Source: an uncultured Pseudomonadota bacterium
GTDB lineage: Bacteria > Myxococcota_A > UBA9042 > CAIXZC01
Direction: 5' to 3'
NCBI GenBank assembly: GCA_937884235.1
Contig: CALGBT010000374.1
Span: forward strand, 1 to 5,797
Length of the DNA: 5,797 bases
Positions 1 through 5,796 of this stretch are shown here, piece by piece. The notes beneath the pieces are model-generated. The model saw only the letters and a list, made by a program, of their open reading frames with translations. It was not told the DNA's origin and did no database searches. The position numbers and the translations under genes are program-made. The first letter of the stretch is position 1; each line of letters opens with the position of its first letter.

Positions 1-1
1 G

Positions 2-2191
2 TTCTACCACCCGATTCTGCCCCTCATCTACAATACCGACCTGGCCAAAGCCGGGCAGCCCTACGACAATCTCCCCAATCCGGCGTTCTCCTTTGTTGAC
101 GATGCCTACGCTCATGTTCTGAAGGCCAAAGCTTACCATGAGGACATCTGGGGAATCCCGCCATATGGAATGTGGTGTGGAGAGGGGAGCGTGGCGGAAG
201 AGATTGTCGAAATCCTGGTGGATGCCGGCTTGCTGTGGACCGCCACCGACCAGGCTGTCCTGGACCGCTCCAATCTTGTGGGGGGGGGGAGCAAGGCCCC
301 GTATGTGCCGTTCAAGATTGACGTGGACAAGCAGGAGGGGACCGCCGGTTCAACCGCTGATGAGATGGCCATTATCTTCCGTGATACCGCCCTCTCCAAC
401 AAGGTCGGCTTCACCTTCCAGATGCTCAAGGGGGAAGTTGCGGCCAGTGAGTTCATGGGGGACGTCATGTCCCATGCACCGAACTTCGGCGGGTCAGATC
501 GCCTCGTGGTGGTGATCCTGGATGGCGAGAACGCCTGGGAGTCCTACAAGAAGGACCTCGACGGCAAGAGTTTTTTCCGCGCCCTCTATCAGGAGTTGTC
601 TGACTCCTACGAGATTGGCGAAATCGTCACTGTAACCATGGCAGAGTATATTCTGGGCAACCCCGAGCGGGGGATACCGGCCCATCCGGTGGCGGAGTTG
701 AAGGAGTTGGAGCCACTGCATCCCGGGTCCTGGATAGACGGAACTTTCGGCATTTGGATTGGTGAGCCGGAAGAGAACCAGGGCTGGGAGTATCTGCTCA
801 GTGCCCGCAAGACTCTGGAGCTTGCCGGTCTGGCCCAGCCCAATCCGGAGTCACCGCCACCCTCCGAAGCCACCTACCTGGAGTGGCTGGTCTGGAATGC
901 TTTTGAAGAGGTCTACGCCGCCGAGGGATCGGACTGGTTCTGGTGGTACGGCGCCGACATGACCTCACCGGCCAACGACGATACTCCCTTTGACAAGGCC
1001 TTCCGAGTCCACCTCAACGCGATGTACTCCTTCATGAACCAGGCTTTGGTGGAGCAGGGTAAGGAACCCTTCGAAGTCCCGGATTTTGCGCCCATCGTGC
1101 AGAAGAAGGCTCAGGCTATGGAAGGGCCCTTTGAAGATGCGCCCACCATCGATGGCCTCTTTCTGCCCAGTGAGTCCGAATGGGACGAATTTGGCGGGTT
1201 CTTCTATGACAACGACTCTGGCGGCACCATGGCCGGACCGACGGACGATATTGCCCAGGTCTATTTCGGCTACAAGGGCAAGGACTTCTATTTGGGGCTG
1301 CTCTTCAATGAAGACCTCTCACAGAAGCTCAATACCAACTACAACGTCAATGTCTACGTCAACCACAAACACGTTACGAATCCCGATCTGGGAACCTTTG
1401 AGGCCAATCCCTTCAATACTCACACTCCCCATGGCGAAGAGCTGTTCTTCAACGCGGACGGAGCGGCGTGGCAGGTCAAGGTGGATTTCTCCGGCCCGAC
1501 GGCCCAGCTGCAGTTGGGCAAAGCTGATGGCAATGGCGGCTGGACGCCGGTGAGCAGCAACATCGAGTTAGGCGGCCCGGTACAGGGCGGGAAGATACTG
1601 GAATTCAAGTTTCCATTTGCCTCGCTGGAAATGGCCTTTGGCGACCCCATTGAGGTCTTTGTCGTTGCCGCCGAGGGCAACCAGGTCGTCGATACGGCGC
1701 CATATTCGGGCAGCAAGGTGCTCTTTGATGATGTGACGACTCTGGTCTATGTCACCTTTGAAGTCGATGTCTCTGGGACGTTGCTGCCGGTGAATGCCTA
1801 TGTCTCCATCGAGAATCCCCCCCCGCCCGGGGGCAAAGGGATTGTCTACATTGCCGGTAACCAGGATGTCATGGGCAACTGGATCCCCAACAAGGTTCCC
1901 CTGGTTGATTCCGGGCAGGCCCCGGACAAGGTTGCCAACGACCTGGTCTGGACCGGAACCTTCGGTTTCGCGCCGGGTACCATGTTGCGCTACAAGTACA
2001 CCTCCGGGCTCCCCAAGGATGAGAACAAGTGGCCTGGTACCGAGGAGTTTCCCCTCACCGAGCGGGGGCTTGATGTTACTCAAGTGCCGGGCTGCAACAC
2101 CATGCTCGTCCAGGACATTTTCGCCGATCGTCCAAATCCCACCGGTACCTCTGGCCCCAACACCAAGGTCACCGAAGACTGCGGGGACTAA
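2..2191 (+). CDS. GH57 alpha-glucan hydrolase/transferase with C-terminal CBM20-like starch-binding module (5' truncated)
   Basis: The 3' part of a glycoside hydrolase family 57 gene: 729 codons are visible and the frame is open to the left edge. Residues are numbered from base 2. Residues 1-8 (FYHPILPL) match the conserved block before the GH57 nucleophile. E61 in MWCGEGSV is the likely nucleophile, and D174 in VVILDGENAWE is the likely acid/base. HPGSWIDGTFGIWIG (from 240) and SDWFWWYGAD (from 310) are further GH57 hallmarks; FDKAFRVHL closes the catalytic domain. The motifs most resemble the amylopullulanase-type branch, so the likely substrate is starch, glycogen or another alpha-glucan. 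About residues 378-578 look like a DOMON/CBM9-like beta-sandwich opening with PTIDG. About 580-705 resemble CBM20 (VYIAGNQDVMGNW, YKYTSG, WPGTEEFP). The missing N-terminus would hold the HQP motif and any signal peptide, so secretion is inferred. Hydrolase versus transferase cannot be decided. A G10 tract lies inside the gene. Confidence 0.9.
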   Translation, partial: FYHPILPLIYNTDLAKAGQPYDNLPNPAFSFVDDAYAHVLKAKAYHEDIWGIPPYGMWCGEGSVAEEIVEILVDAGLLWTATDQAVLDRSNLVGGGSKAPYVPFKIDVDKQEGTAGSTADEMAIIFRDTALSNKVGFTFQMLKGEVAASEFMGDVMSHAPNFGGSDRLVVVILDGENAWESYKKDLDGKSFFRALYQELSDSYEIGEIVTVTMAEYILGNPERGIPAHPVAELKELEPLHPGSWIDGTFGIWIGEPEENQGWEYLLSARKTLELAGLAQPNPESPPPSEATYLEWLVWNAFEEVYAAEGSDWFWWYGADMTSPANDDTPFDKAFRVHLNAMYSFMNQALVEQGKEPFEVPDFAPIVQKKAQAMEGPFEDAPTIDGLFLPSESEWDEFGGFFYDNDSGGTMAGPTDDIAQVYFGYKGKDFYLGLLFNEDLSQKLNTNYNVNVYVNHKHVTNPDLGTFEANPFNTHTPHGEELFFNADGAAWQVKVDFSGPTAQLQLGKADGNGGWTPVSSNIELGGPVQGGKILEFKFPFASLEMAFGDPIEVFVVAAEGNQVVDTAPYSGSKVLFDDVTTLVYVTFEVDVSGTLLPVNAYVSIENPPPPGGKGIVYIAGNQDVMGNWIPNKVPLVDSGQAPDKVANDLVWTGTFGFAPGTMLRYKYTSGLPKDENKWPGTEEFPLTERGLDVTQVPGCNTMLVQDIFADRPNPTGTSGPNTKVTEDCGD

Positions 2192-2212
2192 GGCCTCCCG
2201 GCCCGGTTGCCG

Positions 2213-2929
2213 CTAGCCAAGTATCAGCAGCTTCAACCCCAGCACCATGAGAAAACCGACGGCCAGGTGTTGGAAGGTTTCGGCAGAAATGCGCTGCAGG
2301 ATCCGACGGCCCACCTGGACCCCTGTAAAGCCGGCCAGGATCAACAAACCAACCAGCAGGAAATGGCGCGGGTCGAAGTAGCCAAGGGACCAGTAGATGA
2401 CTACCTTGATGGGGTTGAGCAATACTGAGGATGCGGCGAAGGAGGCAACGAAGGCCTCCTTCCTCAGGCCCCGGGCGAGAAAGAGCGGGGCCTGGATGGT
2501 GCCGCCGCTGGCCGTCACCGCATCCACCAACCCGGTGATTGCCGAGAGGAGTGCGGTGATTCGGGTTGAGGGGGCTCGCTCCGGGATGAACTTGAGGAGC
2601 GAATTGGCGCAGTAGCCGAGAACGACTACTGCAATCACTCTTTTGACGACTTCGGCGGGCAATAGATGGAAGAGGGCCATGCCCAGGGCGATGCCCGGTA
2701 GCGCTCCGCCGCAAAAAATGAGAACGGTTTTCCAGTCCAAGGATTTCCGAAAGACGACCATCTGGGTGGCTGAGAGGCCGAAGAAGAAGAGGGTGGAAAT
2801 GGGTATCACAGTCTTGATATCCATGACCATGGAGGCAAAGGTGATGAGAATGATTCCAGCGCCGAAACCGGCAACTGTGCTGAAAGCCGCGGCCCCAAGG
2901 CCGATGAGCGGTAGCCAGAGATATAGCAT
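2213..2929 (-). CDS. TSUP (TauE/SafE, formerly DUF81) family membrane permease
   Basis: A 238-residue, very hydrophobic protein with about 7-8 predicted membrane segments. It shows the internal duplication typical of TSUP proteins: a glycine-rich motif AGFGAGI near residues 20-26, and a related one, TGLVDAVTASGG, near 132-143 that leads into PLFLARGLRK. Members move small anions, mainly sulfite, sulfoacetate or other organosulfonates, across the cytoplasmic membrane; the substrate here is unknown. The length is normal for the family. I place the start at ATG 2929 rather than the in-frame TTG at 2941. The ATG has GAGG six bases upstream, and that GAGG overlaps the TTG codon. The gene is convergent with the GH57 gene (21-nt gap) and divergent from the DUF302 gene. 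A candidate promoter lies just upstream. Confidence 0.88.
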   Translation of the reverse strand: MLYLWLPLIGLGAAAFSTVAGFGAGIILITFASMVMDIKTVIPISTLFFFGLSATQMVVFRKSLDWKTVLIFCGGALPGIALGMALFHLLPAEVVKRVIAVVVLGYCANSLLKFIPERAPSTRITALLSAITGLVDAVTASGGTIQAPLFLARGLRKEAFVASFAASSVLLNPIKVVIYWSLGYFDPRHFLLVGLLILAGFTGVQVGRRILQRISAETFQHLAVGFLMVLGLKLLILG

Positions 2930-2935
2930 CCAATT

Positions 2936-2939
2936 CCTC
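2936..2939 (-). promoter_or_regulatory. Shine-Dalgarno site deciding the TSUP start
   Basis: GAGG on the minus strand, six bases before ATG 2929. The alternative TTG at 2941-2939 shares its last base with this site and has no comparable purine-rich stretch of its own upstream. This is the main reason for choosing the shorter protein. Confidence 0.65.
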
Positions 2940-2962
2940 AAGGCTGGACGATAGCATGGAAG

Positions 2963-2991
2963 ATTGTAACCTTGCCGGGGGAAAATGTCTC
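2963..2991 (-). promoter_or_regulatory. Candidate sigma70-type promoter for the TSUP gene
   Basis: On the minus strand, GAGACA (2991-2986; 4 of 6 to TTGACA) is followed by a 17-base spacer and TACAAT (2968-2963; 5 of 6 to TATAAT). Transcription would start near 2956, leaving a leader of about 27 bases that includes the GAGG ribosome site before ATG 2929. I see no equally good promoter in the other direction for the DUF302 gene. The match is by eye, and the housekeeping sigma consensus of this organism is unknown. Confidence 0.45.
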
Positions 2992-3006
2992 TTACCCTGG
3001 CGAAAC

Positions 3007-3012
3007 GGAGGT
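3007..3012 (+). promoter_or_regulatory. Strong Shine-Dalgarno site of the DUF302 gene
   Basis: GGAGGT, six bases before ATG 3019. It fixes the start there rather than at the in-frame ATG 2956, which would add 21 residues that do not resemble the DUF302 family and would overlap the TSUP promoter region. Confidence 0.8.
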
Positions 3013-3018
3013 AACACT

Positions 3019-3408
3019 ATGAGCAACTACTACCTGTCGAAACTCACCAACAAGTCATTTGAAGAAGCTGTAGGGGTGGTGACGGAGCGTTTGAAGGAGG
3101 AAGGTTTTGGCGTCCTCACGGAGATCGACGTCAAGGGAACTCTGAAGAAGAAACTGGACGTCGATTTTCGCAAGTACCTGATTCTTGGGGCGTGCAATCC
3201 CGGCTTCGCGCACAAGGCACTGACCCTTGACGACAAGATCGGAGTCTTCCTGCCATGCAACGTCATCGTTCAGGAGACCGCGGGGGGGCAAACCGAAGTG
3301 TTTGCCATGAACCCTGAGGTGGCCATGGCGGGCATGGAGAACCCTGCGTTGGCCGAACTTGCGCAGAGCGTGTCAGCGGCCCTGGGTCGCGTGGTGTCCG
3401 GGGTCTAG
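3019..3408 (+). CDS. DUF302 domain protein
   Basis: A 129-residue protein consisting of one DUF302 domain. The family pattern is visible in order: SFEEAVGVVTERLKEEGFGVLTEID (about 13-37), a KKKLDVDFRKYLILGACNP block (about 43-61), DDKIGVFLPCNVIVQE (71-86), and a last strand ending VFAMNP (94-99). C59 and C80 sit in the two conserved blocks. There is no signal peptide or membrane segment, so it is probably cytoplasmic. The biochemical function of DUF302 is not established. I recall members found near sulfur-transfer and redox genes in sulfur-metabolising bacteria, which makes the divergent TSUP neighbour suggestive. The last ~30 residues form an alanine-rich helix that may help dimerisation. 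The start is set by GGAGGT at 3007. A G7 run occurs at 3282-3288. Confidence 0.88.
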   Translation: MSNYYLSKLTNKSFEEAVGVVTERLKEEGFGVLTEIDVKGTLKKKLDVDFRKYLILGACNPGFAHKALTLDDKIGVFLPCNVIVQETAGGQTEVFAMNPEVAMAGMENPALAELAQSVSAALGRVVSGV

Positions 3409-3425
3409 GAGACCCGCCCAACACC
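3393..3425. terminator. Hairpin between the convergent DUF302 and tyrS genes, possible bidirectional terminator
   Basis: The inner stem GGGTCT (3401-3406) pairs with AGACCC (3410-3415) around a 3-base loop. The outer arms GGTGT (3393-3397) and ACACC (3421-3425) can add five pairs across an internal loop. The structure covers the DUF302 stop codon (3406-3408) and lies 10 bases from the tyrS stop. Neither strand has the T-run of a classical intrinsic terminator, so it may instead be an mRNA 3'-end stabiliser or a weak terminator. Confidence 0.35.
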
Positions 3426-3434
3426 GGGAAATTG

Positions 3435-4709
3435 CTAGTCTATCTCGACCCTGAAGAGTCGTCTCTTGCCTGCCTTTATGATTGGCGTCAGGGCTAGGAC
3501 TTCGGCACTGATAATGGCTCCAATGTCAGTGATCTGTTCCTCGTTGACGCGGGCCCCGCCCTGTTTGACCATGCGCTTGGCCTCGCCGTTGGATGGGCAG
3601 AGCCCACCTCGGACCAGCAGGTCCGTGAGTCGGATTCCCGCTGCCGCCTCAGTCGCCGAAACTGTCAGAGTTGGCGTATTGTCAACCTGGGCGGCGGTCA
3701 GTGCAGTGATGCTTGAGCTGGTCTCTATGTGGCCTTCGGGGTCGGCTGAGCCATATTGTTGAGCGACAGCCAGATAGGTATCTGCTGCAGCTTTGTCACC
3801 GCGTACAACCTTCAACAGCTCGTATGCCAGGATCTCCTTGGCGCGGTTGATGGCGGGAGCCTCCAGCTTGCCCAATCGCTCACATTCTTCTACCGGCAAG
3901 AAAGAGAAGAGCTTCAGGAAGCGACCGACGTCGGTGTCATCGACGTTACGCCAGAACTGGTAGAAGTCGAAGTGTGAAGTCCCTTCTTCCGAAAGCCAGA
4001 TGGCCCCGGCAACGGTCTTTCCCAGCTTCGCTCCAGACGAGTCTGTCAGGAGGGGAAAGGTGAGGCCGTAAGCTTGCCGGCCAGTCTCGCGCCGGACCAG
4101 GTCAAGGCCGGCGACGATGTTTCCCCACTGGTCCTGGCCACCCATTTGCAAGACGCAGTTGTGTTCTTTGCACAGGACGACGAAGTCGTAAGCCTGCAAA
4201 CACATGTAGTTGAATTCAAGAAAGGAGAGACCGGTTTCCAGCCGTTGCTTGTATGACTCCATGGCGAGCATGCGGTTGACCGAGAAGTGGCGGCCGATTT
4301 CCCTCAGGAAGTCAATGTACCCCAGGCCCTCCAGCCACTCAATGTTGTCTACGGCCAATCCCTTCTCCCCATCCAGGTCGAGGAAGAAAGCGAGCTGAGC
4401 GGAGATGCTCCGGGCATTCTCCCGGATCTTCTCCCGCGTCAGCATCTGTCGCATCTCCGTCTTACCGCTGGGGTCACCTACCAGCGCCGTTCCCCCGCCG
4501 GTCACGGCTATGGGTCGGTGGCCAGCACGCTGCATGTGGACCATGGCCAGGATGGGTACCAGGCTGCCGACATGCAGGCTGGAAGCGGTGGGGTCGAAGC
4601 CCACGTAAAAGGTCACTGGCTCTCGTTCCAGCAGCCGGGGCAGTTCATCTTCGTCAGTGCACTGGTACAAGAAGCCCCGTTGGCGCAACTCCTCATAGAT
4701 GCCGGTCAT
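3435..4709 (-). CDS. tyrS: Tyrosyl-tRNA synthetase (TyrRS), EC 6.1.1.1
   Basis: A complete 424-residue class I aminoacyl-tRNA synthetase that charges tRNA-Tyr with tyrosine in the cytoplasm, in the usual size range for bacterial TyrS. The HIGH-type motif is HVGS (46-49) inside YVGFDPTASSLHVGS, and the KMSKS-type motif is KLGKT (228-232) after LLTDSSGA. Tyrosine-pocket residues line up with those of the Geobacillus enzyme: Y35, D79, Y168, Q172, D175 and Q194 (in GGQDQWGNI). From about residue 355 an S4 RNA-binding domain follows (IRLTDLLVRGGLCPSNGEAKRMVKQGGARVNE), which contacts the tRNA. The start ATG 4709 has GAGGAG six bases upstream (4716-4721). The gene lies 59 nt downstream of the phosphatase gene on the same strand, so it may be read through from it. 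The leader is too short for a T-box. Confidence 0.97.
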   Translation of the reverse strand: MTGIYEELRQRGFLYQCTDEDELPRLLEREPVTFYVGFDPTASSLHVGSLVPILAMVHMQRAGHRPIAVTGGGTALVGDPSGKTEMRQMLTREKIRENARSISAQLAFFLDLDGEKGLAVDNIEWLEGLGYIDFLREIGRHFSVNRMLAMESYKQRLETGLSFLEFNYMCLQAYDFVVLCKEHNCVLQMGGQDQWGNIVAGLDLVRRETGRQAYGLTFPLLTDSSGAKLGKTVAGAIWLSEEGTSHFDFYQFWRNVDDTDVGRFLKLFSFLPVEECERLGKLEAPAINRAKEILAYELLKVVRGDKAAADTYLAVAQQYGSADPEGHIETSSSITALTAAQVDNTPTLTVSATEAAAGIRLTDLLVRGGLCPSNGEAKRMVKQGGARVNEEQITDIGAIISAEVLALTPIIKAGKRRLFRVEID

Positions 4710-4715
4710 GTTGCT

Positions 4716-4721
4716 CTCCTC
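4716..4721 (-). promoter_or_regulatory. tyrS Shine-Dalgarno site
   Basis: GAGGAG on the minus strand with a six-base spacer to ATG 4709, an almost ideal ribosome-binding site that confirms the annotated start. Confidence 0.75.
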
Positions 4722-4754
4722 GAATAGTCTAGGTGGTCAAGGGGGATGGTGGGG

Positions 4755-4768
4755 CCGCGTCACCGCGG
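4755..4768 (-). other. GC hairpin with GTGA (GNRA) loop between the phosphatase gene and tyrS
   Basis: Directly after the phosphatase stop codon, the minus-strand transcript can fold CCGCG-GUGA-CGCGG: five G-C pairs closed by a GNRA-type tetraloop. It is followed by a C-rich stretch and no T-run, so it is not a classical terminator. It could stabilise the upstream message end, be a processing site, or weakly attenuate read-through into tyrS. No convincing tyrS promoter was found: TTGACC occurs about 25-30 bases before the ATG but has no -10 box at suitable spacing. Confidence 0.35.
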
Positions 4769-5653
4769 TTATTCCTCTTCCGGCTCTATCACGTCTTCAT
4801 CTGTCCATTCCTGCTCGGAATGTCCGGCGAGGTCCTTGAATGCAATCTCGCCAGCAACATCGCCTTCCGAATCGAGGTCGCCCAGTCCATCAGCATCGGT
4901 AACCCGAGCAAGGATCACTGTGACGTTGTCGCGGCCACCGTTCTCATTGGCCAGTTGCACGAGATTAAGGCATGCCTCCTCGAGGTCAGGGACCTCGGAG
5001 AGGATCTTCTCAATGACCGCGTCCTCAATCTCCCCGGAAAGGCCATCGGAGCAGAGGAGGAAGGTATCTCCGGCTACCGGCGACAGCTTCTGCATGTCAA
5101 CGTCAACGGTGGCTTTCATGCCCAACGCTCGGACGATAATGTTCTTATGCGGGAAGTTGGCCTCTTCTTCCGGCGTCAAATGAAGCGACCGACGGAAGTC
5201 ATTGAGGAGGGAGTGGTCTTCGGTAATGAGTTCAAGTTTGCCCGCGTGGAATCTGTAGCAACGGCTGTCACCGACGTGAGCGACGTAGAGAGCACTATTT
5301 GCCGCACAGATTCCCACAACCGTCGTGCCCATGCCGCGCAGTTGGGCCTGGGAAGTCGAGGCCTCGAAGATGCGTCGATTGGCCAGCTTGATGGAAGTGA
5401 CGAGACGGTTGGCGTGGTAATCTTCCTCAAGGCCGGTGCGAAACGGCCAGGTGATCTCATCGTCTTGTCCCGTATCGTTATAGAAGGCCTTGACGGTATC
5501 CACCGCCAGCTTACTTGCGATCTCACCGGAAGCGTGGCCTCCCATGCCGTCCGCTACGACGAAGAGGTCTTCCTCGGGCATTATCAGCAGGGAATCTTCA
5601 TTGTGCTCCCGCTTCATGCCAACATGTGTGTCCCCAGCAAACTCAATTCTCAT
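4769..5653 (-). CDS. PP2C-family (PPM) serine/threonine protein phosphatase
   Basis: A 294-residue metal-dependent Ser/Thr phosphatase of the bacterial Stp/PrpC/PstP type, which removes phosphate from proteins modified by Hanks-type kinases. Motifs in order: GDTHVGMKREHNED (7-20, including the R15 region), VADGMGGHASGE (33-44; D35 and G36 bind metal), GMGTTVVG (107-114), AHVGDSR (125-131; D129), TEDHS (144-148), RALG (175-178), CSDGLSGEI (201-209; D203) and GGRDNVTVIL (239-248; D242). All expected metal ligands are present, so it should be active. An insert at about 59-84 carries ITWPF. Residues 253-294 form a highly acidic tail (about 17 Asp/Glu in 42). There is no membrane segment, so it is cytoplasmic. 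ATG 5653 is the first usable start, because an in-frame TGA lies six codons upstream, but a close Shine-Dalgarno site is missing. No partner kinase is in the window. Confidence 0.95.
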   Translation of the reverse strand: MRIEFAGDTHVGMKREHNEDSLLIMPEEDLFVVADGMGGHASGEIASKLAVDTVKAFYNDTGQDDEITWPFRTGLEEDYHANRLVTSIKLANRRIFEASTSQAQLRGMGTTVVGICAANSALYVAHVGDSRCYRFHAGKLELITEDHSLLNDFRRSLHLTPEEEANFPHKNIIVRALGMKATVDVDMQKLSPVAGDTFLLCSDGLSGEIEDAVIEKILSEVPDLEEACLNLVQLANENGGRDNVTVILARVTDADGLGDLDSEGDVAGEIAFKDLAGHSEQEWTDEDVIEPEEE

Positions 5654-5676
5654 GCGCGGGCCCCGCCCTCAGCCAT
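5650..5676 (-). other. Possible 8-codon leader mini-ORF overlapping the phosphatase start
   Basis: On the minus strand, ATG 5676 opens an ORF encoding MAEGGARA. Its TGA stop (5652-5650) overlaps the phosphatase ATG (5653-5651) as ATGA. It has no Shine-Dalgarno site, but its ATG begins exactly seven bases after a TACAAT box, where transcription would be expected to start. It could be a leaderless, translation-coupling leader ORF, or chance in a GC-rich leader. Confidence 0.25.
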
Positions 5677-5682
5677 TAGGTT

Positions 5683-5688
5683 ATTGTA
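5683..5688 (-). promoter_or_regulatory. Candidate -10 box of the phosphatase gene
   Basis: TACAAT on the minus strand (5 of 6 to TATAAT), about 30 bases before the phosphatase ATG and the same hexamer as in the TSUP promoter candidate. No TTGACA-like box is found 15-19 bases upstream; TTGATC is present but 22 bases away. If real, the promoter would need an activator or another sigma factor. Confidence 0.3.
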
Positions 5689-5724
5689 TCCTAGCATCCA
5701 TGAGCACGGCGATCAAATGTTTAG

Positions 5725-5796
5725 CTAACTTGAGGTACAGCGTAGGCCTGATTCATTCTCAAGGTAGGAGTAGCCCGCGTCGCCTGGAGTGATGCG
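5725..5796 (-). CDS. Possible 3' tail of an upstream minus-strand gene (partial, unidentified)
   Basis: From the right edge, a minus-strand frame is open for 23 codons and ends at TAG (5727-5725). Its first 13 codons end mostly in G or C, as in the neighbouring genes, and read RITPGDAGYSYLE. A second minus-strand frame is also open to the edge and ends at TAA (5723-5721), so the assignment is uncertain. If either is real, a gene lies about 70 nt upstream of the phosphatase in the same direction. I do not recognise the product. Confidence 0.25.
   Translation of the reverse strand, partial: RITPGDAGYSYLENESGLRCTSS

Noticed and set aside
1568..2083. A 171-codon minus-strand frame within the GH57 gene
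   Set aside because: It lies antisense to the well-supported CBM20-like region and has no recognisable features.
2192..2212. A terminator between the GH57 and TSUP genes
   Set aside because: Only a four-pair stem (CGGC/GCCG) with a six-base loop and no T-run is present, too weak to claim.
2956..3018. A 21-codon N-terminal extension of the DUF302 protein
   Set aside because: GGAGGT lies just before ATG 3019, the extra residues do not fit the family, and the extension would overlap the TSUP promoter region.
2169..3026. A 285-codon minus-strand frame across the TSUP gene and its upstream gap
   Set aside because: Its product is rich in Arg, Pro, His and Ser, typical of a shifted frame, while the overlapping TSUP frame gives a clear membrane protein.
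4710..4768. A T-box riboswitch upstream of tyrS
   Set aside because: The gap is only 59 bases and contains no T-box sequence or terminator/antiterminator pair.
4733..5728. A 331-codon open frame on the plus strand opposite the phosphatase gene
   Set aside because: It is antisense to a gene with every PP2C motif intact; its translation shows no family pattern and it lacks a ribosome site. Long antisense frames are expected in GC-rich coding DNA.
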